DNA from: Sphingobium chungbukense
GTDB lineage: Bacteria; Pseudomonadota; Alphaproteobacteria; Sphingomonadales; Sphingomonadaceae
Assembly: GCF_001005725.1 (NCBI RefSeq)
Contig: NZ_LBIC01000003.1
Coordinates: 310,001-374,000, forward strand
Reading direction: 5' to 3'
Length of the DNA: 64,000 nt
Shown here: positions 24,295 through 35,142 of the stretch, one piece after another
Layout of the letters: every line of letters begins with the position of its first letter
How positions within the stretch are numbered: position 1 is the stretch's first letter
The notes under the pieces: generated by a model
What the model was told of the DNA's origin: nothing
What the model saw: only the letters and a program-made list of their open reading frames with translations
Database searches by the model: none
Made by a program: the position numbers and the translations under genes

Positions 24295-26433
24295 TCAACC
24301 CGTAATTTTCGAGAAATCAGCCACCGCGTGGACCGCGTCCCGCACCCGCGCAAGCAGCGCGAGGCGAGCCGAACGCTTTGCCGGATCGGCATCATTGACG
24401 GTGACGCTTTCGAAAAAGGCGTCGATCGGCGCCCGCAATGTTGCAAGTGCGGCCATGGCGCCTTCGAAATCCTCCGCCGTGACGGCGGCTGCGGCACGAG
24501 GCTCGGCAGCGTCGAGCGCGGCGATCAGGTCAGCCTCTGCCTGTTCAGGGGCGTAGGTGAGTTCCACCTTCTCGGCGGTTTCGACGCCTTCCTTCTTCAG
24601 GATATTGGCGGCGCGCTTGTAACCGGCGAGCAGATTGGCGCCGTCGTCGGTGGCGATGAAGGATTGGAGCGCTGTCACACGGGCGAGCAGGCGGACGAGA
24701 TCGTCCTCCCCGCCGAGCGCGAATACCGCGTCGATCAGGTCGTGGCGGACGCCTGCTTCCTTTTGCTGGACCTTGAGGCGATCGATGAGAAAACTCACCA
24801 ATTCTGTGACGACATGCTGGGAATAGCTCATTCCCAGAATTCTGTTTTCCAAATTGGCATATGCCCCAGCGGCGGCCTCGTAGGCTTGCTCATTTTCTTG
24901 AACCGAAGGCAAAAGCCTTACAGAGTCTACTGCTTCTTGCATCACGCGACTTTGGGATGCCCGCAGTCCCGACTGGAAAATAGCTGCCTCGGCAATAACT
25001 GCACGACGAAGGGCGAAAGGATCCTTCGAACCCGTGGGCGCCTGCTCAATCGCGAAGAAGCCGGCTAAACTATCAAGCTTATCTGCAAGGCTCACAGCCA
25101 TGCTCACTGGCGCCGTCGGCACCTGATCACCATGCCCAACCGGCTTATAATGGTCACGGATTGCATCTGCCACCGCATCGGACAATCCTTCCATGCGGGC
25201 ATAATAACCGCCCATGACACCCTGCAATTCAGGGAACTCGCCTACCATTTCGGTGACGAGGTCAGCCTTGGCGAGGCGCGCAGCCTTTTCGGCCTCATCC
25301 GCGTTCGCACCGTTTACGATGCCTTCCTCGACCAGCCAGCGGGCCAGTTTCGCGACGCGCTCCACCTTGTCGGCCACGGTGCCGAGCTTTTGGTGGAAAG
25401 TGATGCGCTCCAGCTTCTTCGCGTGATCCTCAAGCTTCGTCTTGCGGTCCTGCTCCCAGAAGAAGCGGGCATCCGACAGACGGGCGGCGAGAACCTTTCG
25501 GTTGCCTGCGACAATCGCCGCGCCGCCATCCTTCGCCTCGATATTGGCGGTGCAGATGAAGGCCGGAGCCAGCTTGCCGCTCGCATCACGCAGAACGAAA
25601 TATTTCTGGTTGATACGAAGGGTTAGCTGAATGACTTCAGGTGGAACCTCAAGAAAGGCGGGGTCGAAATCGCCCAGCAGCGGGACCGGCCATTCGGTCA
25701 AGCCCGCATTTTCAGCGACAAGGCCCTTGTCCTCGATCACCGTATAGCCGTGAGCAGCGGCAGCTTCCGCAGCCCTGGCCTCGATGATCGACTGGCGCTC
25801 CTGATGGCTGACGATCACATGGCAGGCGCGCAGTTTTTCGGCATAGTCGTGCGCGCCGCCGATGGTGATCTCGCCGGGGTGATGGAAGCGATGGCCGAGC
25901 GTCGCATAGCCGCTGCGGATGCCTTCAATCTCTATGTCGACCAACTCTTCGCCCAGGATCGCGACGATCCCCTGCAACGGGCGGACCCAGCGGAGGCTTT
26001 CCGTGGTCTGCGACGCCGCGCCCCAACGCATGGACTTGGGCCAGGGGAAGGCGCGGATGACGGTGGGTACGGCTTCGGCCAGCACTTGCGCGGTGGCGCG
26101 TCCGGGCTTGTTGACCACGGCGAACCAGACGCCGTCGCGGTCCTCAAGCTGGTCTTGCGTCAGGCCGGTCTTGCGGAGGAAGCCTTCCAGCGCCTGAACC
26201 GGAGCAGACGTGCGCGGGCCTTTGAATTCCTCGCTGACGGCGGCGGTTTCCAGCGGCAGGTTTCGGGCGACCAGCGCCAGTCGGCGCGGCGTGACGAAGC
26301 TGTCGATGCTTTCCGGCTTCAGGCCAGCCTTCGCCAGTTCCTCGGTGAAGAGGCGGGCCAGGTCTTCCGACGCCTTCAATTGCATCCGCGCCGGGATTTC
26401 CTCGCAACGCAGTTCGAGCAGGAAATCGGTCAT
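24295..26433 (-). CDS. glyS: Glycine-tRNA ligase beta subunit
   Basis: Beta chain of the alpha2beta2 bacterial glycyl-tRNA synthetase, needed for tRNA-Gly binding. 712 residues beginning [17 protein letters not shown], the standard start; the ATG at 26433 overlaps the glyQ stop (TAATG). The C-terminal DALR/anticodon region is present. The stretch of about 24.82-25.26 kb within the gene has clearly lower G+C and uses codons such as TTA, ATA and AGA-type alternatives avoided in the flanks, although the frame and the protein stay intact. That patch may come from recombination with a relative. Confidence 0.97.
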   Translation of the reverse strand: MTDFLLELRCEEIPARMQLKASEDLARLFTEELAKAGLKPESIDSFVTPRRLALVARNLPLETAAVSEEFKGPRTSAPVQALEGFLRKTGLTQDQLEDRDGVWFAVVNKPGRATAQVLAEAVPTVIRAFPWPKSMRWGAASQTTESLRWVRPLQGIVAILGEELVDIEIEGIRSGYATLGHRFHHPGEITIGGAHDYAEKLRACHVIVSHQERQSIIEARAAEAAAAHGYTVIEDKGLVAENAGLTEWPVPLLGDFDPAFLEVPPEVIQLTLRINQKYFVLRDASGKLAPAFICTANIEAKDGGAAIVAGNRKVLAARLSDARFFWEQDRKTKLEDHAKKLERITFHQKLGTVADKVERVAKLARWLVEEGIVNGANADEAEKAARLAKADLVTEMVGEFPELQGVMGGYYARMEGLSDAVADAIRDHYKPVGHGDQVPTAPVSMAVSLADKLDSLAGFFAIEQAPTGSKDPFALRRAVIAEAAIFQSGLRASQSRVMQEAVDSVRLLPSVQENEQAYEAAAGAYANLENRILGMSYSQHVVTELVSFLIDRLKVQQKEAGVRHDLIDAVFALGGEDDLVRLLARVTALQSFIATDDGANLLAGYKRAANILKKEGVETAEKVELTYAPEQAEADLIAALDAAEPRAAAAVTAEDFEGAMAALATLRAPIDAFFESVTVNDADPAKRSARLALLARVRDAVHAVADFSKITG

Positions 26434-27305
26434 TATGCGGCCCACCCGTTCACTTCCATCCACTTTTCGCAGGCACCCTTGGCCAGATCGCGGACACGGC
26501 CGATATAGCTGGCGCGTTCCTGCACCGAAATGACGCCGCGCGCCTGGAGCAGGTTGAAGACATGGCTCGCCTTGATCGCCTGGTCATAGGCGGCGAGCGG
26601 AACGCCGGCCTCCAGCGACGCCTTGCACTCCGCCTCGGCATCCTTGAACCAGCGGAACAGCTTTTCGGTGTCGGCGATCTCGAAATTCCACTTCGACATC
26701 TGCCGCTCATTTTCAAGGAACACGTCGCCATAGGTGACGCCCGCGTCGTTGAATTTCAGGTCGTACACGCTGTCGACGCCCTGAATATACATGGCGAGGC
26801 GTTCGAGGCCGTAGGTCAACTCGCCCGCCACAGGCTTGCAGTCGAAGCCGCCCATCTGCTGGAAATAGGTGAACTGGGTGACTTCCATGCCGTCGCACCA
26901 GACTTCCCAGCCCAGGCCCCAGGCGCCCAGCGTGGGACTTTCCCAGTCGTCCTCGACGAAGCGGATGTCGTGGACCAGCGGATCGATGCCGATCTCCACC
27001 AGCGAACCCAGATAGAGTTCCTGGAGGTTCGCCGGGCTCGGCTTCATGATCACCTGATATTGGTAATAATGCTGGAGGCGATTGGGGTTTTCGCCATAGC
27101 GGCCATCCGTGGGCCGGCGGCTGGGCTGCACATAGGCGGCGTTCCAGGCATTGGGACCCAGGCTGCGCAGAGTGGTCGCCGGATGGAAAGTGCCAGCGCC
27201 CACTTCCATGTCATAGGGTTGCAGGATGACGCAGCCCTGGCGACCCCAATAGGCATGGAGCGTCAGGATCAGATCCTGAAAGGAGAGCGCTTTGCTTGTC
27301 GCCAC
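26433..27305 (-). CDS. glyQ: Glycine-tRNA ligase alpha subunit
   Basis: Catalytic alpha chain of glycyl-tRNA synthetase. 290 residues from a GTG at 27305 ([20 protein letters not shown]); the frame is open further upstream but family length and similarity begin here. It contains [19 protein letters not shown], the strongly conserved ATP/glycine site region, and [14 protein letters not shown]. It is coupled to glyS by a TAATG overlap, giving equal amounts of the two subunits. Confidence 0.97.
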   Translation of the reverse strand: MATSKALSFQDLILTLHAYWGRQGCVILQPYDMEVGAGTFHPATTLRSLGPNAWNAAYVQPSRRPTDGRYGENPNRLQHYYQYQVIMKPSPANLQELYLGSLVEIGIDPLVHDIRFVEDDWESPTLGAWGLGWEVWCDGMEVTQFTYFQQMGGFDCKPVAGELTYGLERLAMYIQGVDSVYDLKFNDAGVTYGDVFLENERQMSKWNFEIADTEKLFRWFKDAEAECKASLEAGVPLAAYDQAIKASHVFNLLQARGVISVQERASYIGRVRDLAKGACEKWMEVNGWAA

Positions 27306-27482
27306 GGATGGTCCCCAGAAATCACGGCTCGAAAAATGACGGTTCGATTGCGGCGCGCCTTGGCGCAGCGAGGGCGCAGGGTCAAGGAAAAGAGGGTGCG
27401 ATTGACGGTAAATCCGCTTGCCCTGATGCCCGGCGGCCCGCATGGATGGCAAAACCCTTTTAGGAACGGACCCGCAACAGAC

Positions 27483-28397
27483 ATGAAATGGCCCTCCTTC
27501 CGCTGGCTCGCCCCCGCCATGATGCTGCTTGGCGGATGCGCGCTGGGACAGCCCGTTTCCGCCCGCGATGCGGCAGCCCGCCAGACCTATGTGACGCCGG
27601 CGCTGTGGACGGTGAAGGATGCGGATACCACCATCTATCTGTTCGGCACGGTTCATGTGATGAAGCCGGGGATCGACTGGTATAAGGGCGAGGTCAAATC
27701 AGCCTTCGAACGATCCGACGAACTGGTCCTGGAAATCGTGGAGCCACAAGACCCCGATGCGCTGGCATCGACCATGGCGGGGGTCGCGCTGGCACGGGAC
27801 GGGGTGAAGCTGTCCGACCGGCTCGGCACGGAGGAGCGAGGCAAATATCAAGCCGCGATGACCGCCAACGGGCTGCCATGGCCGGCGTTCGAGATGTTCA
27901 ACCCCTGGATGGCGGGCATGGCGCTGTCGGTCCAGCCGCTGGCGAAGCTGGGTTATCAATCGGACCTCGGTGCGGAGAAGGTACTGACCGCCAAGGCCAA
28001 GGCGTCAGGCAAGAAGGTCGGCGCGCTGGAGACAGTGGAACAGCAGCTCGGCTATTTTGCAGGGCTGCCGATGGAACAGCAGGTGAAGTTCCTGACCGCG
28101 ACCATAGAGGGGCTGCCCGACATGGACAAGGAATTCGCCAGCCTTCTCGACCATTGGCAAGGGGGCGAACCGGAAAAGCTGGCCGTGGAGATGAACGAAT
28201 CGCTGGAGGCGACGCCCGAACTGGCAAAGGTGCTGCTGATCCAGCGCAACGCCAATTGGGCGAAGTGGATCAAGCAGCGGCTCGACCAGCCGGGCACCGT
28301 GTTCATCGCCGTGGGCGCGGGGCATCTGGCGGGCAAGGGCAGCGTGCAGGATCAGTTGAAGGCGCTGGGCATCTCTTCGGAGCGGGTGAAGCAGTGA
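27483..28397 (+). CDS. TraB/GumN family lipoprotein (first of a tandem pair)
   Basis: 304 residues from ATG 27483. A lipoprotein-type signal ([10 protein letters not shown]) is followed by the TraB/GumN domain: [13 protein letters not shown] near the start, and [15 protein letters not shown] near the end, with the conserved GxVH and AGHLxG motifs of this metal-dependent, protease-like superfamily. Function in bacteria is poorly known; the family name comes from plasmid TraB and Xanthomonas GumN. The next gene, a paralogue, begins 1 base after its stop. Confidence 0.9.
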   Translation: MKWPSFRWLAPAMMLLGGCALGQPVSARDAAARQTYVTPALWTVKDADTTIYLFGTVHVMKPGIDWYKGEVKSAFERSDELVLEIVEPQDPDALASTMAGVALARDGVKLSDRLGTEERGKYQAAMTANGLPWPAFEMFNPWMAGMALSVQPLAKLGYQSDLGAEKVLTAKAKASGKKVGALETVEQQLGYFAGLPMEQQVKFLTATIEGLPDMDKEFASLLDHWQGGEPEKLAVEMNESLEATPELAKVLLIQRNANWAKWIKQRLDQPGTVFIAVGAGHLAGKGSVQDQLKALGISSERVKQ

Positions 28398-28398
28398 A

Positions 28399-29370
28399 AT
28401 GACGCGCTGGTGGGCTCGCTGGCTCTGGCTGCTGGGGTCGGGACTGGGACTGGGGCGGGGACTGAGGCCGGGACTGGGACTGGGGCGGGGACTGAGGCCG
28501 GGACTGGGGCTGGGACTGGCCGCCCTGTTCCTGATCGTGGCTTGCGGGAGCCAGCCTCCTGCCCCGCCTCCGGGTGGCGGCCCCGCGCTCTGGAGGATCG
28601 AGGGCAAGGGGATCGATGGCTGGCTGTTCGGCACGATCCATGTGCTGCCGGACAATGTGCAGTGGCGAACCGCGCCGATCGGTGATGCCGTGGCGCGCGC
28701 CGACCGGCTTGTGCTGGAATCGGCGGAAATTCAGGATCAGGCACGGACATTGGCACTGTTCGAGAAAATGGGCCGCAGTCCGGGACTTCCACCGCTCGAG
28801 ACCCGCGTTCCCGGCAAGGACAAGGCCGCCCTGAACGAGATCGCGAATAAGGGGGGCACGTCCAGCCAGGCCCTGTCCGGTTATGAAAGCTGGGCGGCGG
28901 CGATGCTGCTTTCCGCTGCGGCGCAGCAGGCACTGCATGTCAGTCAGGATAATGGCGTGGAACCGGCGTTGATCGCGGCATTCAAGGACGCAGGCAAGCC
29001 GATCGGCGGACTGGAGACGGTGGAAAGGCAGTTCAGGGCCTTCGACACGCTTCCCGAAGCAGCGCAGCAACGATTGCTGGCCGATACCGTGCATGAGGCC
29101 AAGGATATGCGGACGCTCTATGACCGCATCCTCAAGGCGTGGATCAGGGGCGACGTCGCCACCCTCGCGCGGGAGGACCAGCTCAGCGAGGAACCCGACC
29201 CGGTGGTCGAGCGGGCGGTGTTGGTCGAGCGCAACCGCGATTGGGTGAAGGCGGTGGAAGCGCTGGACGGGCACCCGTTCATTGCCGTTGGGGCAGGACA
29301 TCTGGCGGGCAAGGGCAATCTGATCGAACTGCTGGAAGCCAGAGGTTATAAGGTGACGCGGGTGCAATAG
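28399..29370 (+). CDS. TraB/GumN family lipoprotein (second of a tandem pair) with repeat-extended signal sequence
   Basis: 323 residues. Both family motifs are present ([28 protein letters not shown]) and LETVERQF matches the paralogue upstream. The first 48 residues are odd: a Trp-rich start, then two perfect copies of the decapeptide GLGLGRGLRP and a third partial copy before the lipobox LIVAC. The repeats place arginines inside what should be a hydrophobic signal core, so export may be altered. ATG 28399 lies one base after the upstream stop, so the pair is co-transcribed. Confidence 0.9.
   Translation: MTRWWARWLWLLGSGLGLGRGLRPGLGLGRGLRPGLGLGLAALFLIVACGSQPPAPPPGGGPALWRIEGKGIDGWLFGTIHVLPDNVQWRTAPIGDAVARADRLVLESAEIQDQARTLALFEKMGRSPGLPPLETRVPGKDKAALNEIANKGGTSSQALSGYESWAAAMLLSAAAQQALHVSQDNGVEPALIAAFKDAGKPIGGLETVERQFRAFDTLPEAAQQRLLADTVHEAKDMRTLYDRILKAWIRGDVATLAREDQLSEEPDPVVERAVLVERNRDWVKAVEALDGHPFIAVGAGHLAGKGNLIELLEARGYKVTRVQ
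28441..28500 (+). repeat. Tandem 30-bp repeat, two perfect copies plus a partial third
   Basis: 28441-28470 and 28471-28500 are identical; a degenerate partial copy continues to about 28518. The unit is a multiple of three and lies within the signal sequence of the second TraB/GumN gene, so copy-number changes would lengthen or shorten the signal by ten residues without a frameshift. Confidence 0.95.
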
Positions 29371-29480
29371 CGCGCCTCTCTTGCTTTCCTACCCTTTTCT
29401 GCTATTGGGCCGCGGTCCCGGCATGGTCATCCCTGGAGGCGTGACGGGCGCTTACATCAATTTGCTTTTGGAGACACGCA

Positions 29481-30095
29481 ATGAGCGAGCAGCTTACGCT
29501 GTCGGCAGAGGCACGCGATCGGGCAGGCAAGGGAGCCTCCCGCGCTCTCCGCCGTGAGGGCCGCGTACCCGCCGTCATCTATGGTAACAATGAAGAACCG
29601 CAGTCGATCCACGTCGAGGAAAAGCTCCTGGGCAAGCTGCTCGGCACCGGCCATTTCTTCAATTCGGTCGTCTTCGTCGAAGTCGGCGGCAAGAAGATCC
29701 GCACCCTGCCCAAGGATGTGGCTTTCCACCCCGTGACCGACCGTCCGCTGCACGCCGACTTCCTGCGCGTTTCGGAACATGCCACCGTCCACGTCAACGT
29801 GCCGGTGCGCTTCGAGAATGAAGACGCCTCGCCGGGCATCAAGAAGGGCGGCGTACTCAACATCGTCGCGCATGAAGTCGAACTGATCGTCGACGCGGCC
29901 CTGATCCCCGACGATGTCGTGATCGACCTGACCGGCCTGGATGTCGGCGAATCGATCCACATCGGCGCGGTGAAGCTGCCCAAGGGCGCCAAGGCTGCCC
30001 ATGACGAAACCGACTTCACTGTCGCGACCATCGTTGCTCCGTCGGCTCTGAAGAGCGCCGAGGGCGACAACGAAACCCCGGCCGAAGGCGCCTAA
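29481..30095 (+). CDS. rplY: 50S ribosomal protein bL25 (general stress protein Ctc form)
   Basis: 204 residues, the long bL25/Ctc type. The N-terminal 5S-rRNA-binding domain (about 1-95, [29 protein letters not shown]) is followed by the beta-barrel TL5 domain and an acidic tail. GGAGACACGCA precedes the ATG. It is paired with pth downstream, as is common. A terminator hairpin separates the two. Confidence 0.97.
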   Translation: MSEQLTLSAEARDRAGKGASRALRREGRVPAVIYGNNEEPQSIHVEEKLLGKLLGTGHFFNSVVFVEVGGKKIRTLPKDVAFHPVTDRPLHADFLRVSEHATVHVNVPVRFENEDASPGIKKGGVLNIVAHEVELIVDAALIPDDVVIDLTGLDVGESIHIGAVKLPKGAKAAHDETDFTVATIVAPSALKSAEGDNETPAEGA

Positions 30096-30130
30096 GCCCT
30101 TTTGCCAACCCTTTGGGGTGGAAATTCAAG

Positions 30131-30165
30131 TCCCGTCCGCCTACCCGGCGGGCGGGATTTTTCTT
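30131..30165 (+). terminator. Rho-independent terminator after rplY
   Basis: A 10-bp GC-rich stem (CCCGTCCGCC with GGCGGGCGGG) is followed by ATTTTTCTTT. It lies between the rplY stop and the pth ribosome site at about 30166-30170, so pth may be transcribed mainly by read-through or from its own promoter. Confidence 0.85.
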
Positions 30166-30180
30166 TGGAGTACGGACGCG

Positions 30181-30750
30181 ATGCAGATCTGGGCTGGGCT
30201 GGGCAATCCCGGAACCCAATATGCGATGAACCGGCATAATGTCGGCTTCATGGCTGTCGATGTGATCGCGGACATGCATCGCTTTTCTCCGCCGAAGAAG
30301 CAGTTCCAGGGTTGGGTCCAGGAAGGCCGGATCGGGCCGGAGAAGATCATCCTGGTCAAGCCCGCGACCTTCATGAACGAAAGCGGGCGGTCGGTGGGCG
30401 AAGCGATGCGCTTCTACAAGCTGGCGCCCGAGGATGTCACCGTCTTCCATGACGAGCTCGACCTGGCACCGATGAAGGTGAAGGTGAAGCGCGGCGGTGG
30501 AAACGCCGGGCATAATGGTCTGCGCTCGACCGACGCGCATATCGGGGCGGAGTTTCGCCGGGTGCGGATCGGCATCGGGCATCCGGGGCACAAGGACCGG
30601 GTACATGGCTATGTGCTGGGCAATTACCACAAGAGTGAGACCGACGCGCTGGCCGATATGCTGGGCGCCATCGGGGCCGAGGCAGAGTGGCTGGCCAAGG
30701 GCGACGATGCGCGGTTCATGAACGAGGTGGCACTGCGGCTGGCCGATTAG
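30181..30750 (+). CDS. pth: Peptidyl-tRNA hydrolase
   Basis: Releases tRNA from stalled peptidyl-tRNA. 189 residues from ATG 30181, preceded by GGAG; an open frame to 30118 runs through the terminator and is not the start. The start MQIWAGLGNPGTQY is the family hallmark. Catalytic His in NRHNVGF (H19) and Asp in HDELDL are present. FMNESGRS and GGGNAGHNG also match. Confidence 0.97.
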   Translation: MQIWAGLGNPGTQYAMNRHNVGFMAVDVIADMHRFSPPKKQFQGWVQEGRIGPEKIILVKPATFMNESGRSVGEAMRFYKLAPEDVTVFHDELDLAPMKVKVKRGGGNAGHNGLRSTDAHIGAEFRRVRIGIGHPGHKDRVHGYVLGNYHKSETDALADMLGAIGAEAEWLAKGDDARFMNEVALRLAD

Positions 30751-30924
30751 GACCTGCGCAGTTGGGTGCATGGCGGTTGGTGAGCGCAAGCCCGCTTCGC
30801 CGCCCCGGACCTGCTTAAGCCAGCCGGGCCCGCATGGCGCTGGACAAAATGCAAGCTCGTCCGCCCTCTCCTCACGGCGAGCCGCAAGCGATGGATTGCG
30901 GTTCGTAGTATTGCCGGGCCATAG

Positions 30925-32589
<1,665 letters not shown>

Positions 32590-32672
32590 CGCCAACGCTT
32601 ACCTCCCGGACATGACCGGGAAACAGGCAGCGCGCTAGAGGGAGGGCTATTCCCCTCCCCTTGAGGTCTGCA

Positions 32673-33362
32673 ATGCGCCGCCTTTTTCGTGCCCTTTCCT
32701 TTTGCGTCTGCGTTCTCGGCCTTGCCGGTCACGCACAAGCCCGCACCACGGAAGACGAGCAGTTCTGGATCAACCTGACCGCCATGGGGCCGGTTTCGGG
32801 CAAGCTGGTCTATTTCGCGGAAATCCAGCCGCGCGCCGGCGACGGGATTTCGCGGCTCGACCAGTTGCTGCTGCGGGGCGCGGCAGGATGGAAGCTCTCG
32901 CCCGGCCTCACCGTCTATCAGGGCTATGCCCATGTCGTGCTGCCGGTCGATGGCGGCCGGGATGTGAATGAGGAACGCAGTTTCCAGCAGATCAGTTGGG
33001 TCATGGGCAAGCCATGGGGCGGCGAGCTTTCCTCGCGCACGCGGCTGGAACAGCGCTGGCGTTCCGATGGGGACGACCTGGGCTGGCGGCTGCGCGAGAT
33101 GCTGCGGTATGAAAAGCCGCTGAAGCCCGGGAGCAATGCCGTCAACGCGCTCGTCTATGGCGAGGGGTTCGTCGCGCTCAACAGCACGGATTGGGGGGCA
33201 AAGGGCGGGTTCGACCAGTTGCGCAGCTTCATCGGGGCGGAACTGGGGCTGGGCGGCGCTTCGACGGCGGAAATCGGCTATCTCAACCAATATATCAACC
33301 GGCGCGGCGGAAACGACCGCGTCAACCATGTCGCGTCGGTCACGCTGTTCTTCCGCCACTAA
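32673..33362 (+). CDS. DUF2490 family protein, probable outer-membrane/periplasmic beta protein
   Basis: 229 residues from ATG 32673, which has GAGG upstream. A signal peptide (about 1-22, ending AQA) precedes a region of amphipathic beta strands beginning EDEQFWINLTAMGPVSGKL and ending HVASVTLFFRH, an outer-membrane-barrel-like end. The function of DUF2490 proteins is not established. It stands alone between pgm and ychF. Confidence 0.85.
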   Translation: MRRLFRALSFCVCVLGLAGHAQARTTEDEQFWINLTAMGPVSGKLVYFAEIQPRAGDGISRLDQLLLRGAAGWKLSPGLTVYQGYAHVVLPVDGGRDVNEERSFQQISWVMGKPWGGELSSRTRLEQRWRSDGDDLGWRLREMLRYEKPLKPGSNAVNALVYGEGFVALNSTDWGAKGGFDQLRSFIGAELGLGGASTAEIGYLNQYINRRGGNDRVNHVASVTLFFRH

Positions 33363-33445
33363 GTTACTCCGGTCATTGGGAACTGGCCAAAGGCCGGCGA
33401 AAGCGCTATCGGCGCGGCCAATCATTCTGACGTGAAGGCAGTTCC

Positions 33446-34546
33446 ATGGGTTTTCGTTGCGGTATCGTCGGGCTTCCCAATGTGGGCAAGTCCACCCTGT
33501 TCAATGCGCTGACCGAGACGCAGGCGGCGCAGGCGGCGAACTATCCCTTCTGCACGATCGAGCCCAATGAAGGCCGTGTCGCCGTGCCCGACGACCGGTT
33601 GCAGACCATCGCGAAGATCGGCGGATCGGCCAAGATCATCGAGACGCAGCTTTCCTTCGTGGACATTGCCGGGCTGGTGCGCGGCGCGTCCAAGGGCGAG
33701 GGTCTGGGCAACCAGTTCCTGGCCAATATCCGCGAGACGGACGCCATCGTCCATGTGCTGCGCTGTTTCGAGGATGGCGACATCACCCATGTCGAAGGCA
33801 AGGTCGATCCCATCGCCGACGCCGAGACGGTGGAAACCGAGTTGATGCTCGCCGATCTGGAAAGCCTGGAGAAGCGCGTCCCCAACCTCGCCAAGAAGGC
33901 GGCGCAGGGGGACAAGGAGGCGAAGGCCGCCGCTTCGGTGCTGGGCCAGGCGCTCGACCTGCTGCGCGACGGCAAGCCCGCCCGCCTGACCGTGCCCAAG
34001 GATGTCGAGGAAGAGCGGCTCTTCGGCCAGGCGCAGTTGCTGACGGCCAAGCCCGTCCTCTATGTCTGCAACGTCGAGGAAGAAAGCGCCGCCACCGGCA
34101 ACGCCCATTCGGCGCGGGTGTTCGAGAAGGCCGCGGCTGAAAATGCCAAGGCCGTCATCGTGTCGGCGGCGATCGAAGCCGAACTGATCACCATGCCGTC
34201 CGAGGAGCGCGCCGAATATCTGGAAGCGCTGGGGCTGACCGAAGCGGGCCTCGCGCGGATCATTCGGGCGGGTTACGAGTTGCTGGGCCTCATCACCTTC
34301 TTCACCGTGGGGCCGAAGGAAGCCCGCGCCTGGACCGTGACCAAGGGGTCCAAGGCGCCCCAGGCGGCGGGCGCGATCCATACGGATTTCGAGAAGGGTT
34401 TCATCCGGGCCGAAACCATGGCCTATGCCGACTATGTCCAGTATAACGGCGAGGCCGGGGCCAGGGAAGCGGGCAAGTGGCGCTCCGAAGGCAAGGATTA
34501 TGTGACGCAGGATGGCGACATCATGCTGTTCCGCTTCAATGTGTGA
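33446..34546 (+). CDS. ychF: Redox-regulated ATPase YchF
   Basis: Obg-family P-loop ATPase associated with ribosomes and stress responses. 366 residues with G1 GLPNVGKSTLFN, G3 VDIAGLVRGAS, the changed G4-type NVEEE motif that favours ATP over GTP, and a C-terminal TGS domain (about 275-366, ending QDGDIMLFRFNV). Length and sequence are standard. The next gene begins almost directly after its stop. Confidence 0.97.
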   Translation: MGFRCGIVGLPNVGKSTLFNALTETQAAQAANYPFCTIEPNEGRVAVPDDRLQTIAKIGGSAKIIETQLSFVDIAGLVRGASKGEGLGNQFLANIRETDAIVHVLRCFEDGDITHVEGKVDPIADAETVETELMLADLESLEKRVPNLAKKAAQGDKEAKAAASVLGQALDLLRDGKPARLTVPKDVEEERLFGQAQLLTAKPVLYVCNVEEESAATGNAHSARVFEKAAAENAKAVIVSAAIEAELITMPSEERAEYLEALGLTEAGLARIIRAGYELLGLITFFTVGPKEARAWTVTKGSKAPQAAGAIHTDFEKGFIRAETMAYADYVQYNGEAGAREAGKWRSEGKDYVTQDGDIMLFRFNV

Positions 34547-34552
34547 TTGACC

Positions 34553-35077
34553 ATGCTGCGGCCGGGACAGATGCCCGCCCGGCGCAAGGCGGCCTTTCCG
34601 CCCAGTGTCGATGAAGGGACAAGGCTGCTGATCCTCGGCAGCCTGCCCGGCGATGCCTCGATCAAGCAGGGCGAATATTATGCCCATCGCGGCAATGCCT
34701 TCTGGGCATTGATGGGCGATGTGCTGGGGGAGGATCTGCGCGGCCTGCCCTATGCCATGCGGTTGAAACGGCTGAAGGCGCGGCATGTCGGCCTGTGGGA
34801 CGTGATCGAGAGCGCTGACCGGGAAGGAAGCCTCGACAGCGCGATCCGGGGGGCGGAATTGCGCGATCTTGGCGCTTTTGCGGCACGGCTTCCGGTGCTG
34901 GAAGCGATTGCCTTCAACGGCAGGACGGCGGCGGTGCACGGGCGGCGGCAGCTTGGGGAACGGAGCGATCTTTCGCTGATCGACCTCCCCTCCTCCTCCG
35001 GCGCCTTTGCCAGCATGTCGCGGGACGCAAAGCGGACGGCGTGGATGGCGCTCGCCGCGTTCATCGGCGATGCGTGA
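34553..35077 (+). CDS. DNA-deoxyinosine glycosylase (uracil-DNA glycosylase superfamily)
   Basis: 174 residues from ATG 34553; a TTG at 34547 is an alternative. The N-terminal motif LLILGSLPGDASIKQGEYY and the following HRGNAFWALM are characteristic of the hypoxanthine-DNA glycosylase branch of the UDG fold, and LPSSSGAFAS closes the active site near the C-terminus. It removes deaminated adenine from DNA. It follows ychF by a few bases, so they share a transcript. Confidence 0.85.
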   Translation: MLRPGQMPARRKAAFPPSVDEGTRLLILGSLPGDASIKQGEYYAHRGNAFWALMGDVLGEDLRGLPYAMRLKRLKARHVGLWDVIESADREGSLDSAIRGAELRDLGAFAARLPVLEAIAFNGRTAAVHGRRQLGERSDLSLIDLPSSSGAFASMSRDAKRTAWMALAAFIGDA

Positions 35078-35142
35078 CGCCATCGTCACTTTACCGTCGC
35101 AATCAGCCTGTTAAGCCAGACGCGTAAAATCACAGAGTCGCC

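Noticed and set aside
32609..32626. Hairpin CCCGG...CCGGG after pgm
   Set aside because: Short stem and no T run on either side; not strong enough to call a terminator.
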